Of a stretch of 64,000 bases of DNA, positions 35,001 through 46,124 are shown piece by piece. The stretch lies in the NCBI RefSeq assembly GCF_963678975.1, contig NC_089281.1, forward strand, positions 6,535,277 to 6,599,276. Direction: 5' to 3'. The first letter of the stretch is position 1; every line of letters begins with the position of its first letter. A model generated the notes under the pieces. The model saw only the letters and a list, made by a program, of their open reading frames with translations, searched no databases and was not told the DNA's origin. The DNA is from Dysidea avara (Eukaryota; Porifera; Demospongiae; Dictyoceratida; Dysideidae). The position numbers and the translations under genes are program-made.

Positions 35001-38000
35001 GGGAATCACAAAAGAAAAAAGGCAGTGAAACAAGGGAGGTCATCTACACCTGCAGCTATAGCTACAAGTGGACATTTTAATCCCTACTTCAGCCTGTCAA
35101 TAGTATAGCTATGACTGAAGTAGGGATTAAATGTTAACTAGTATAGCTAGGTATAGCTGACTTCACTTGTTTCATTTTTTTTTTCTGTGATCCCTACTTA
35201 AATATAAAATTTCTAATTTTTCCTTACGCTTGTTTGTTTACTTTTTTTTGCAATAACATAATTCATTACCACCACATACTGCATCAAAAGAAAGAATGGT
35301 GCCAGACACGTTAATCATGCTACTGAATGTGTGCCCTAATTATCACTGATTAAAATGCGAAGTCACCATTCCACTCCTTTTTCAGCTGGTATACTACTAT
35401 GACCCCCTACTTGAGTTTACAATTACTAGTATTTGTTTGCTTGCTTTTTATAACACAATATAGTGATTGGTGAACCTGCACATACCGCATCACAGAATGG
35501 AGTGGTGCTGGATAGTCATATCATAAAACTGAACACATGCCCTGACTATGAATTAACAAAGTGGCTATTCCTCTTTGTGTTTAGCCTGTTACACATACAG
35601 TATTACAAACAAAGAACAGTACGAGAATCACCAATCCTAGGAAATTACAGGAGGTTTCTGTTTAGTCAGCACATGGAAGTCGTTACCCAATAATCAATAT
35701 ATCTATGCAGTAGAGGAGAAAGTAATGGGACACAAAACAGGAAGAGGTTAGTCCATGATGTATCCACTGTAACTGCTGCGATAGGCAATAAGCAGATATT
35801 ACAAATTGTATGTTTATATATTTATTATTAGCCATTAATTTGCCTCTTTGTGATCCCTACCATTAAGTACTATAAAGTACTTAGTGTTTTTTACTTGTTT
35901 CTTTCTTTAAGGTTTTGAATGAAGCAAAGAGACAGAACATTACAGATCCATCATTAAATTACACATTATCATTCATGTTTACCACTAATGGCAGCCGATG
36001 TTTAGTTCCTTGTGAACCAGATGCGGTTTTATTACCACCAGATGCAGATGTGGAAATTGTTGCTGTACCTGCTACTGCTGATGCTAGATTCTTTATAACA
36101 GTGAACATTGTAAGATGTTATATTTAGACAAGTAGAAGGGAAGCGAAGTTTTAAGTTGGATTAGGGGGATTAAAGTAATGAAACAAGAGAATAACAAAAA
36201 AGTGAAACAAGAGATGTTGCCTATACCCACAAGTATACTAATGGACATTTAATTGTATAACTATGAATGAATTAGGAGGATTAAATGTCTATTAGTATAA
36301 TATCTGAAACCTCTCTTGCTTTTTCACTCCTTTTTTCGCTATTCCCTTGTTTCATTACTTTTTTCTTTGATCCAACTTAAAATTTCTAATTCCCTTCTAC
36401 TTTTTTTATAACATAATTATGACTAATGAACCCATGCATACTGCAACAAAAGAAAAACTGTTTCTAGGCATGCCATAAAATTAATTTTGCGTCCAAGTGA
36501 GTGTCCCAACGATCAATTGCTGCAGTAGCCATTACGCTTCGTCTTCAGCTATGTTGCATCCATTTCACAGTGATTCAAATGAAGAATGGTACAAAAAGTG
36601 TCTCTGCAATTATTATGGAAATATGGGCAGGAAAGCATAGTACCCATCACCGCATCCACAGAAACCTACTACAAATCGACACCTTGCATAATTGCATTGT
36701 CAGCAAAAAGAACTGGGACAAGAGAGGACAAAGGTAAGTCCATGATTGGGTGTATTGTACGTACTGCGGTTAATTCAGTTTCAGTTAATTCAATTTTATA
36801 CAAAGGTATCTAAACTTCAATTTTGTGGTTTTAAAGTGAGGGCTCTGATACTCATGAAATGTCATACATGATACAGCCTGTACACAATGCTTTTCTAAAG
36901 AAGTAATTGTGTGTTTTGCTAGTTTTTGTGGTACCACTACTAGCCATATAATCCCGTCAAGGACACTTCTAGTAAAGTAGACTAAGGCACTAAGGTAAGT
37001 ACTCAACAGTGTAGGTTACTGAGGCACTGGAAGGCAAATACTGGAGGTATTTATCACAAGCCAAGGAGCCTAAGCAAAAATGTGTTCTAAAGTGAATGGG
37101 ACAAATACCCAGAAGGGCTTGATACTAACATAACTCAATCCACTGGATACAAGGCAAGCGCCCCACTCGGTGGTCAAACCAGGGAAGGCAGGGAATTGTT
37201 TTTATCTACTTTACTGGATGGCAAATATGAGGTGTTTACCATGAGCCAAGGAACTTTAGCGAAAATGTATTGCTAGAAATGTGCTGTGTAGAAAAACGAT
37301 CCTCACGTTGTGAAAATGACTAGTCAGTAATGCCTAGCTGCTCAACTATGTAAGTTCTACAAAGAAGAGAACTAACTGAACTAATACATTAAGAGTCTCA
37401 AATCCACAACGTGAAACTTCAGCTAGAATCAAAGAGAGGCTAATGCTTTGCATCAAAGGCATGTGTGGTCGGGGCTACATCATGATATTGCCCTAACCAA
37501 CCACAGGACAATATCATGATAGTGTTTTGTGGTCAGGGAAATTATATGATGTATAACCCTGATAGTGCAACCTCGGACTTGTCCTTTATATGGAGGTGTC
37601 TTTTGCAGAGGTTATTATAACTTAAAATTGATTTAGCAACAATAGTAGTTGGCTGGCCTATAACAATAAACTACCAGGTATTCACTACAAGGCTATACAC
37701 ACCACTTAGGAAGTGTGTACTAATATTTCATCAGACACATGACAGATAGCAGCTATTGCAGACTGACAATTAAGATAGGGGAGAAATATGCAGCTAAAAA
37801 TATTGCTTCTATCACATATCTAAATCTCTGTTTAAAACTTCATTTGAATGTTCCACAGCAGTCAGCTACTGACTCTAATAAATTGGTGATATCATGTGTT
37901 GTTTTTTGTAAATAGAATTGCTTGTAGCTACACAGTTGACTATAAGTTGTATGACATCTTAGCTCACACGAGATCACATGAGCTTAAAATTACACAGAGT

Positions 38001-40389
38001 GCTAAAGTGCTCTCCTTATAATGGCTAATTTTAATTTAGCTTAGCGTATGCCCAGACCTGGGCCTGGATTCTGGCTACCGTAGCCTCTGTCCACCTAGTG
38101 CCACCTTATGGCCATCCATGAACCACGATCTTGATGGGCTAAAGTAGAGACCAAATATGCACATAAGGTGATCTCCCTTGTTTTGCACTATTACAATTAG
38201 AGCTGAGCGATACTGCCATTTTAGTATCACGATCGATACTAAAGCCACTATTCACAATACTGAACAGTTCACGATACTAACAAACATGTCAATCATAGCT
38301 GGTGCTACATAGTGTATTCCTCAGTATTCCTGCAGGAAGTCTTTAAAAGTAGCATCAAACTAGCCACTGTCATCCTTGTTTACAGTAACAGTTATTGTAA
38401 CACATGCTTTGAAGTTATGTTATGGTGTTCACACCTCTCTGCAGGGGTAACCAGGTTATGACTTAAAGGATTCTTGAGCCTAATACAGCATAGCAAATGG
38501 ATTTTAATGACAATAATGTACAGGCATGGTATCACGATAGTTAATAACAAAATATCGCGATATCGATACTTTCAAAATATCGCGATATATCGCTAAAACG
38601 GTAGTATCGCTCAGCCCTAATTACAATCAACCTGCTCACTTCAACTGTATAAAGAGTGGTACAAAATTACAGCAAGTTCCATTTCATTCTTATGTGTTAG
38701 CCAACACTGAGGTCTACATAATTATGCGCTTCTGTTACACTTGTTTTTCCATTAAATCGTAATAATGGAGGGCACAACACACTGAATAGACAAAATGTAA
38801 GAAATATTTAATTGTAAAGCACCACCAAAGAAAATAATACACCAAAGAGAATAAAATGAGGCGGTAAAGGTACTTAAAATATAATGTGCACATTGGGCTT
38901 CCTTTAGATATGCATGTGTGTCCATTTAGTTTTATACAAGTAGGCTAGCCTTTCACAGACAACTTACCACTTTAATTCATTAACTACTATATGAAAAACT
39001 TATGTTTCGAATGTGACTACTACAGCTTTTCATTCTGCCCATTCATTAAACAATTATACCACTAAAGAAACATCAGTGATGCAGTGTAATTTTCAGCTGC
39101 AAGGAGACACTTTGACTTTATGAAATCATTTTATGCCAGCCTGAAATGGCATTAGACTATCTTCCTACCATAATTTTGAACTCTTGCAGGGTCACAGCCA
39201 TGCAGGATTTCTCAAGGTGATTCTACTTTGACGTGACAGGCGATCATAGCAGCTGGGGGCACAGACACACCTTAATATTTCATTTCTCCTAACTGATCTC
39301 AAATTAAATGTATACACAATTGACTCCAGTTAGCAATTGTATGTGTATCATAATTTCTGACTCGCAAATGTTATCACTTGAAATCTGGATTAATTATTAG
39401 TATTCGCCATTATAAGAGAAAGCCAAGAAACATTTATACTGACATACTGATGTAACCTTCTTCACAATGTTGGTATCATTATGCACACTTCTACTCAATA
39501 AAAAGATGTTAAAACTTTTTTTTACCATACTACTATGGCATCAAGAGTTACTCTTGGTGCCGGCATGCAACTATATTTATACTGCAGGTCACATGTGACT
39601 GCATGAATTTGGTGATTTTTGCTGAACTGATGTGCAAAGTTGTGGTTGTGATCTTAGCTTTGGTAGTGTTTCTTAGGCCACGGACTAAGAAAGTTTTGTA
39701 GATATACACTGCACATGCAGGAGGTTAACCATAGAGAACTAAACAAGATACAGTATACAAATTAGCACCATACAAACTAAAGCGTTAAAGTGAGTTGACA
39801 TACTTTCTTCTAATAAAGATATTGCCCCTCTCTTTTCTGCAAATACCGTAATTCGCTCTTTTTTTTCCCATATGCAAAAATTATACGAAAATTTCTTACA
39901 CAAAATTTTTTGCAAAAGATTGAGATACTCTAATAGAGCAGTCATTCACCTAAATCATACAAAAATATTTTTACACAAAAATTTTTATAAGAAAAAATTT
40001 TTGCTAAATAAAATAAGTGAGCCCTCATCTGCCAGCCTGCCAAACATTTTTTAATTGGCAAAGAGCCAGGGGGATTCATCCAAACCCCTCAAACCCCACT
40101 TAGTTACAGCCTTGTCTTGTTATTATTTCATCAATAAACCAAAAATAAGAACTTACGTAATGAGTTACATTAACACACTATGGCATTTAAATTGCAGATG
40201 ATAACAACACAGCACACTTCACTGCATTCTTACATTATATACACAATGAGTTTATAAAGCATAATAAGTATATTCATAAATAGTATACACTATGTACTAT
40301 GCATCCCATGTACATGTTAACGTGTTCGTTTATCTATCTAATAGGTGACAGAAGTGATGGCAATGAAGATGGTTCCTGTCAAACCATAA
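32022..40389 (+). CDS. Unrecognised multi-exon gene (5' end unresolved)
   Basis: Exons 32022-32164, 32230-32322, 32385-32483, 35912-36109 and probably 40345-40389 splice with GT-AG ends and consistent phases. The reading frame enters exon 32022 at phase 2, so at least one upstream exon is missing from the model. The readable product (about 190 aa) includes SICHEERGIIYDNN, YVLYTSDSVKLLVEGTTI, FWLIIEVTTPLV, then an acidic segment, and LPPDADVEIVAVPATADARF; it would end in TEVMAMKMVPVKP. There is no domain I can name. The two long introns (3.4 and 4.2 kb) are full of repeats. The first intron (65 bp) is optional in principle, since skipping it runs into a stop after about 20 codons. The last exon is inferred from phase 0 agreement only. 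Confidence 0.5.
32572..32756 (+). repeat. Partial copy of dispersed repeat module M
   Basis: Shares blocks (GAGCCTGCGTATGCTGCATC, AAAGAAAG-type, the TCATCTATGCTC block and AACAGTA) with copies near 35260, 35462, 36410, 43325 (inverted), 58915 and 63340. Diverged and truncated. Lies in an intron of the unrecognised gene. Confidence 0.55.
32770..33078. mobile_element. 309-bp MITE with 5-bp target-site duplication AATCT
   Basis: Ends read CAGGGGCGGATCCAGAATTT and, inverted, CCCCCCTGGATCCACACCTG. AATCT flanks both sides (32765-32769, 33079-33083). hAT-like terminal CAGGGGCG. The interior contains two 25-bp direct copies of the dispersed motif GACTGCTCTATTAGAGTATC (32961 and 32988). A sister element of 307 bp is at 59641. 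Confidence 0.7.
34240..34400. repeat. Imperfect inverted repeat / small MITE
   Basis: About 34266-34295 (ATGGAAAATATAGCACTCGG...) is inverted at 34349-34379 (CTATATTTTCCGTATAGC). No coding content. Confidence 0.55.
34541..34816. repeat. Tandem array, 12 copies of a 23-bp unit
   Basis: GTTAACACTACTGAG recurs at exact 23-bp spacing twelve times (first at 34541, last at 34794). Units differ mainly at one position (GAGTTATA versus GAGTCATA). Intronic to the unrecognised gene. Confidence 0.95.
34990..35400 (+). repeat. Two-module repeat copy: palindromic module P then module M
   Basis: Module P (about 34996-35235) is a large imperfect palindrome: GTGAAACAAGGGAGG and TTAATCCCTACTTCA recur inverted as GAAGTAGGGATTAA and a terminal ACTTGTTTCA. 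Module M starts at about 35258 with CATAATTCATTACC, CATACTGCATCAAAAGAAAG and runs to about 35400. The same P-then-M order occurs at 36125, 61947 and, inverted, 43325. Confidence 0.65.
35462..35790 (+). repeat. Dispersed repeat module M copy
   Basis: Begins GTGATTGGTGAACCTGCACA and contains ACAAAGAACAGTACGAGA and GGTTAGTCCATGATG, all diagnostic blocks of module M seen near 36410, 58915 and 63340. Not preceded by its own module P; adjoins the previous M copy. Confidence 0.6.
36125..36830 (+). repeat. Two-module repeat copy (P 36125-36405, M 36410-36830)
   Basis: P is palindromic: AGTAGAAGGGAAGCGAAG... at the left and CTAATTCCCTTCTAC at the right, with TTAAGTTGGATTA / TGATCCAACTTAA inside. M follows after 5 bp with ATGACTAATGAACCCATGCA and GACACCTTGCATAATTGC and ends near TAAGTCCATGATTGGGTG. 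Lies in the last long intron of the unrecognised gene. Confidence 0.7.
36831..38190. other. Intronic DNA, minor repeats
   Basis: A direct repeat of about 55 bp (near 37027 and 37214, sharing GGCAAATA and GAGCCAAGGA) and a hairpin near 37465-37540 (ATCATGATATTG / CAATATCATGAT). No gene recognised. Confidence 0.5.
38198..38619. mobile_element. 422-bp hAT-like MITE with 8-bp target-site duplication
   Basis: Terminal inverted repeats TAGAGCTGAGCGATACTGCC / GGTAGTATCGCTCAGCCCTA and the 8-bp direct flank ATTACAAT (38190-38197 and 38620-38627). An 8-bp duplication is characteristic of the hAT superfamily. No transposase, so non-autonomous. Confidence 0.85.
38628..40344. other. AT-rich intron sequence
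   Basis: No gene recognised. A copy of the dispersed motif GAGATACTCTAATAGAGCAG lies at about 39921-39942. Confidence 0.5.
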
Positions 40390-43314
40390 TGTCGAAATAT
40401 TATAGAACTTGTTTATTGTACATGTATTCACACACAAGTGGATTTTTACTAGGTTTTTGCATAGATGGTACTAGGTTGTTGTTTTTTTTCCCCACTGTGT
40501 GTACACGTTTGTGTATTACTAGTTTACATTAAGTACATTATGGTATACATTGGGGATGTAGAACGTGCTGTGTGGGACTTTGGGGCCTTACAAAATGAAC
40601 ATGTAGATACAATGCTCTGAAAAAGTGGTATATAATAGATACAGGATTTGGCAACAAAAGTATTAACACTTACAGGTGTTGCACAAATGGAATGCTGCAT
40701 ATAGCATTACCGTAATAAATTGAAGATGCTGCATACTTTGCGTGGACAATGGAAGGATAGAGGGGGGGGAAGGAAATGCATAATGGCACTTTTCTCTTAG
40801 AAAAGAATATATACAAAGACAGATTAGGGAGGGGGTAAGGGGACTGTAAGCATCTAGCCCAATCCCCATTTCCTATACACCAGTACTTGGCCATAATGTA
40901 ACCCAAAACCCTTTACATAGCTGTCAATTGCTTTCATATGCAAGCTTACATAGTTCCATTCTTAAGATTACATAATAGCTACATACTGTGCCAGAATGTA
41001 ATACATATACATAGCTCAATCCTCAAGGTACAATACATATCCAGCAGCTATATGATTTTGCTTGTGTGGTTAAATGTAAGATATATGAAGAGCAAGAGAT
41101 AGATAGAATAGATGCATACAGGTAAGTAGACATTGAAGAAAAAATTGAAAGCAGAATAATCAAGCTACATAAGCATATACTATTAAAATTGTAATGCTAT
41201 GACTACAAGGTGTATTATAAACCAAAGTAAGAGGAATTTTACCATTACATATATAGCACTGCATGAGCTTGATATTTCAAGGAAATAATTTTATATCAAA
41301 ATTTATTGCCTCAAAATCTCTTGCCGTTCAATGTGTGTACATCAAGTGCTGAGCACATATTGTACTTCACCAATGACATGATACCATGACTGATTTTGCA
41401 TCACTGTCACTCCTCTAAATTAATATAAATGTGAATATGTATAGTTGAGGTATGATCAATCCCTGAATCTATAAAATTGCCTACAAGTTGTTTTAGTAAT
41501 TGCCAGCAAAATCAGCATTATGATCATTAAATTAATGTATAAAGTATGAGAACCTATATGTTGCTTCAGTCATACCATAACCATTTTCAAAAAAACCCAT
41601 CTAATTTTATCATCATGCTTTGTCTTGCCCTGTACTTCCAACCAAAAGGTAACGGAAGAAATCCCACTCTTTAATTTTACACTTTTATGCAAGTATTATT
41701 TCCTCCATGCTTTGATATTACCGGTATATCGAATAAATGACACAGGTCCAGATCACTGCCTGATTGCTACACTTGATGCACACATGGATTGGAGTACATG
41801 CTTTATCTTTTCTATCATGCTTTTGCATATTGTAGGATCAGTAATGGGTGACTTTTAGCGTTGTACTATATAGTGCTATATCCCCCTAAAGTAGCCCTAG
41901 CTGGTGATGCATTAATTCTCCATCAGCCTCTACATGTGTATAAGTACGTACCATAATAAAAATACACACACATTGACTTATTAGTCAGGTAGTAAGACTG
42001 ACTTGGTTAATGAGATAAACTTATCCATGCTTGCAGGGCACTTCAATTGGCAATTTATTCCACCAGCAAGTGGAAATATTGCTGTCTAACCAGTGCATGT
42101 GTGTGATATATACCACTCCTCACTCAGCATGTCAGGATTATATGCATGCATGGCATGGGTTGTGCACTGTAGCTTCAAACTTGAACAAGCAGCACTATAG
42201 ATACCTGATACAGTGTTAGGTTGACTTTAGCCTTCTTGCAGGTCCGTAGTGTGATAGTGCTTAATAAAATGGATACTTGCACATGACACGAAAAAGTATT
42301 TATATCATTGTTACTATGACCTGACTTAAATAATGATGAATGATATCATGGCAGATTGGTGTATATACTAGTGAAGATTGTTTGGGTTGTGGGTGTATGG
42401 CCAGGCACCTATGGTATAATTTACAACAATCACATCATAAATACAATTGTCTAGTGCATGCATGAATAGTTAGTTAGTCCAGTGATTTCAAGTACACCAT
42501 GCATGCAGTCTCCTTCTCTATACTATGGCTGCAACCTATCTGGTGGCCTCATTGTTACACTGGAACGTGACTGGAAGTGCATTATTTAATTCCCCATTAG
42601 GTATTGCCAAAATGTATGATCTAAGGGGTTTCAGTTCATTGCCTGGTGCTGGGCAATCATTCCCTGTACTTATCCACACAGGTGAATCTGGAGATGATGA
42701 AACTGTCCTATGCAATTAGTTATATGTTTGTGTTTGAGCCTTCTTGTACTCCAGCCCTGTCTTTCTCCCTGAGCAGGTCTTTGTATTGCCACTCAGGGGT
42801 GGGCCACATGTAGGCTTATACTCTTGTGAATAGGAATATCAGTTTTCAGCTTTCTTCCATTCAGCAACTCTGTAGCACTGAATTGACATCATGGGAATCG
42901 GTGTTGCACAGAAGCAAAAGAGAATTCTGCAGGGTCAGCAGTATCTTTCAGAAACATTTTCATGATCCTCTCTCAACAAGACCATTACTTTTAGGACTGA
43001 CATATGAACTTTTATGTCATTGGATACAAATTGAGATCCATTGTCAGTCACAAAATACCGATGGTACTCTGTGTCAGGTAGAGGTTAGCTGAATGATTTC
43101 TGGATAGCGGGAGAAAGGTGGAGCTTTTCAAGAACAACAATATTGTACAGTACAGAAGGATCATGGAGGTAGTTACTGATACTTTCTCTCTCTCTCACAC
43201 ACACACACATACGCACACAAAAATGACCAGAAACCAGCACATTCATGGTGCCTTGGCAGTATTGGTTAGGTATAATCAAGCCTAAAAGTACTTTACTTAG
43301 TGAAATTTTCTATT
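40390..43314. other. Intergenic, no gene recognised
   Basis: AT-rich sequence. Short open frames near 41625, 42031, 42525 and 42826 have no splice context or family resemblance that I can support. No clear repeats except CA stretches near 43196-43219. Confidence 0.5.
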
Positions 43315-44012
43315 GCCAATTTACATACAAATGCTTTCAGACAAGCGTAACTCGATAATGTCTGAGGTTACGGGCTTGTTTTTTTACTGTTAGAGATGTC
43401 ACCTCAGTTCGCGACACGTGCCTTTTGGCGTACCACAGTATGTACAATGCACACATCATGCACTTGCCTTTGTCCTCCTTTGTGTCCCATCTCTTTTCAC
43501 TGACAGCACAAGGTGTCGATTCATAGTAGTGTCCCTGTGGCTATGCACATTTACAATGGGAATTGTCCATATTTTCCATAGTGACTGCATAAATTGATTG
43601 TGGATATGCTTTTTGTGCTATTCTTCATTTGTAACACTGTGTAACAGGCTGAACATGGCTGAAAACAAAGTGTAATTGCCACTTTACTTTTCAGTAATTG
43701 ATGGTTTGGGTATGCATCCAGACCAAAATTTATTATGTATAATGCCAGCCATTCTTTCTTTTGATGCGGTATGCATGGACTCACCAGTCATAAAAAAAAC
43801 AAGTACAAGGAAATTTTCAATTATCTAAGGGATTATAGAAATAAAAAAGGGTCCTACACCTGCAGGTATACTTACTAGTGGAGAATTTAATCCCTATGGC
43901 TATGACTGAGGTAGGGATTAAGTGTCCACTAGCATATCTGCGGGTGCAGGCAACCTCCCTTGTTTCACTGCCTTTTATTTCTATGGTCCTTAAAATTCCT
44001 TTCTCCTTGTAA
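43315..44012 (-). repeat. Inverted two-module repeat copy (M then P on plus strand)
   Basis: Read on the minus strand this is P (44012-43800) followed by M (about 43790-43325). Diagnostic blocks are TTCTTCATTTGTAACACTGT, CAACTGTAATTG-type, ATGCATGGACTC and, in P, TAATCCCTATGGCTATGACT with inverted GTAGGGATTAA. It confirms P and M are one composite unit, since order and orientation are preserved on inversion. Confidence 0.65.
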
Positions 44013-44712
44013 GGTTGTGGTACAATAAGTGGTTGTCAGCTATAGATAAAATCACCTTGGAATTTCTAACATGGTTGAATATGATCCTTCAACCTGGTGA
44101 ATCTTTTGCAGTAGGAAATGATTGCATGCTGCTTAAGCTACTTGGTAGGCTGCTTGCTACTCCAGCTCACATGAAACTCAATGGCTTTTGTTTAGACAGT
44201 ACAAAGGTTGAGGAAAGGGTTGGCGCTAGCTGAGTTCAAAGGTTATTTGAAGTGGCATGCCCTCAAAGGTTTAGCTGCTTCACAGCTATGATTCCTTTGG
44301 TAGCAATGATAGCTATAACTTCGTGGATGGCCTGACCATCAGATCTGGCCCTGGTCATATACTGACTCATGTTTCATTGTTGTGCATTTGTAACTGGCTA
44401 TAAAATTCAGGCACATTATTATGATGACATCCTTGGTGAAGTGGAGGGGGTAGCCAGATGAGAGGGGTAACAGATTATGGGGATGTCAGAATAGTAGTTG
44501 GTAACCTGCTTATTCAGCTGGAAAATATGCTACAACCTTTCTTTGATAACTCATCATGTTCTGGAGTGCTAAAACCTCCACCAGAAGTCGTTCAGTCACT
44601 ACTGGAAGACAAAATGTTGGAAGTATATACTACATACAAGGTATACAATATCTATGGATATGCATTTGAAGATTATGAAATCTCTGAAGCCTCGTCCCAG
44701 CCTTATCATTAA
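44013..44712 (+). pseudogene. Possible decayed coding sequence of unknown family
   Basis: After a good acceptor (CTTGTAAG) a frame runs LWYNKWLSAIDKITLEFLTW...LLGRLLATPAHMKL... to a stop at 44231. A shift of one frame continues LALAEFKGYLKWHALKGLAA, then stops. A further frame from 44458 reads GNLLIQLENMLQPFFDNSSC...PPPEVVQSLLEDKMLEVY. The composition is protein-like and the pieces lie in order, but no single frame or splice solution joins them. I do not recognise the family. Confidence 0.35.
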
Positions 44713-44752
44713 CATCCACACAGTATTTCAATGTATCAAAACAATTAGATTG

Positions 44753-46096
44753 TCATCTTTCTATTAAACTAAACACAGTGTCAATAAAACTATCACTTGT
44801 CATCTGTGGTGAATCATGAATCGTTTTATAGTCAACAATAGCTACATTATTAGTGCTTAGTTCCTTTTTTCTGCTCTTTAATTTAATTTTCCTCGGTCTG
44901 ACCCTACAATACCCATCATAAGAACGACTAGAATAATAACTTGATATTGATCTCCATTTATGGTGCATGCCGCCGCTTGTAGGTATAGCAGACTTTTCAA
45001 TATAATTTTCATTCTTCTTGGACAACTCTTTAGTCTCATTTTGAGAAGTTGTGGGGTAGTTGTTTGATGCTGACAGGCAAAAGTCCCTCATCCGTGACTC
45101 CATGAAGGTTGCATCCAGAGTAACACTCTCTACACACAACCAATGTAATATCACACATACACTGCACCATATGATACTAATTACCGCCAATATCATGTTG
45201 GCCTACTGCATAATTTCCCATGCTAGTACTCTGTAGGTGGCAGCATGTAAAAGCACTTGATAGTTTTAAACTATTACTTTTGCATCACTGTCGTTCCACG
45301 TAGCCAGTGTCTCTTGCAACTGTGAAAGATACTTCACATGGCACTGCAGAAAAGCCCTATGAAAATACACATGTCAAATGTATCATGCTTCTTTCTGAAT
45401 ATTATATACCATAATCTACTGATGGTAGCACACATCATTAAATAGAAGGGAACAAATAATCCTGGCATTAACTGGTATTGTTGGATCTCCCTGATATACA
45501 GCAATTACATCATAAAGCTTTAAGTCTCAGTATACCAAAAAGTATCTTCACAAAACGTCAACACTTTCTTCAACAGTACACAACATTGTGGTATCTGTTG
45601 GGTGAGTTCATAAACCACAGACTGAACCTTATCGTCATGGAGGTAGTTGGTGGCATTGATCCCTCCAAGATTAAACCTGTATCTGAAATGAATAACACAC
45701 AACATCAATGCATTTGGATGCATCATATAGACGACTGTAGTATCAGATTTTCAGCAACAGCTGTTGTGTATTTAATGACCTGCAGTATAGACAACAACAT
45801 CAATGAATAGTTTACTTTGCTAGTAATCTTTGAAGATTTTTTATCTTATCTGTTACATTAAACTTATGATACTTTTTGGTATCTTTGCTTATCTGTAATT
45901 GAAATCAGTGTAACGGAGTAACAACTCCGTATAGTCTGATTACCCGGACTAGTTTTTGAAATTGTTTTTCACGCCGATGTTGATTCTTATTCCTGTACAA
46001 CAGTCTAGAGAACACCTCCAGTTCTTGCGATATCGGACATCTCATTAAACTCTTCACTGCTTCGCCGGCTAAATCATAGAACACGCCTACTTCCAT
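44753..46096 (-). CDS. NEPRO: Nucleolus and neural progenitor protein (NEPRO) homologue
   Basis: Six exons, 46096-45944, 45892-45816, 45682-45536, 45490-45410, 45356-45278 and 45127-44753, give 303 aa with consistent phases. Evidence for NEPRO: the N-terminal FSRLLYRNKNQHRREKQFQK matches the LLY.N.N...+.K.F block; FNLGGI resembles the MNLEGS segment; the central CEDTFW.EIQQ...LMMCATISRLW matches the NEPRO_N core (CKTFLL...LVMVGLVSRLW); and the end DSFIDTVFSLIE resembles the vertebrate DDIDDIFALMG. The C-terminal half is basic (RPRKIKLKSRKKE). The protein is shorter than human NEPRO (567 aa). Vertebrate NEPRO is nucleolar and linked to RNase MRP and rRNA processing. The last acceptor (TAGAG before AGTGTTACT) was chosen to keep phase and is the least certain junction. 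The start is divergent from NKRF, 28 bp away. Confidence 0.8.
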
Positions 46097-46124
46097 TTGT
46101 AGCGCACCAAAATAATATTTTGCA
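46097..46124. promoter_or_regulatory. 28-bp divergent inter-start region, NEPRO / NKRF
   Basis: Only 28 bp separate the two opposing ATG codons, so the 5' UTRs or promoters of both genes must overlap each other's transcribed region. Contains TGTAGCGCACC and an AT-rich AATAATATTTT stretch. Confidence 0.6.

Noticed and set aside
40663-40906. Proline/serine-rich minus frames near 40.7-40.9 kb
   Set aside because: They arise from a purine-rich plus-strand patch (GGGGGGGAAGG and similar) with no splice sites or family match.
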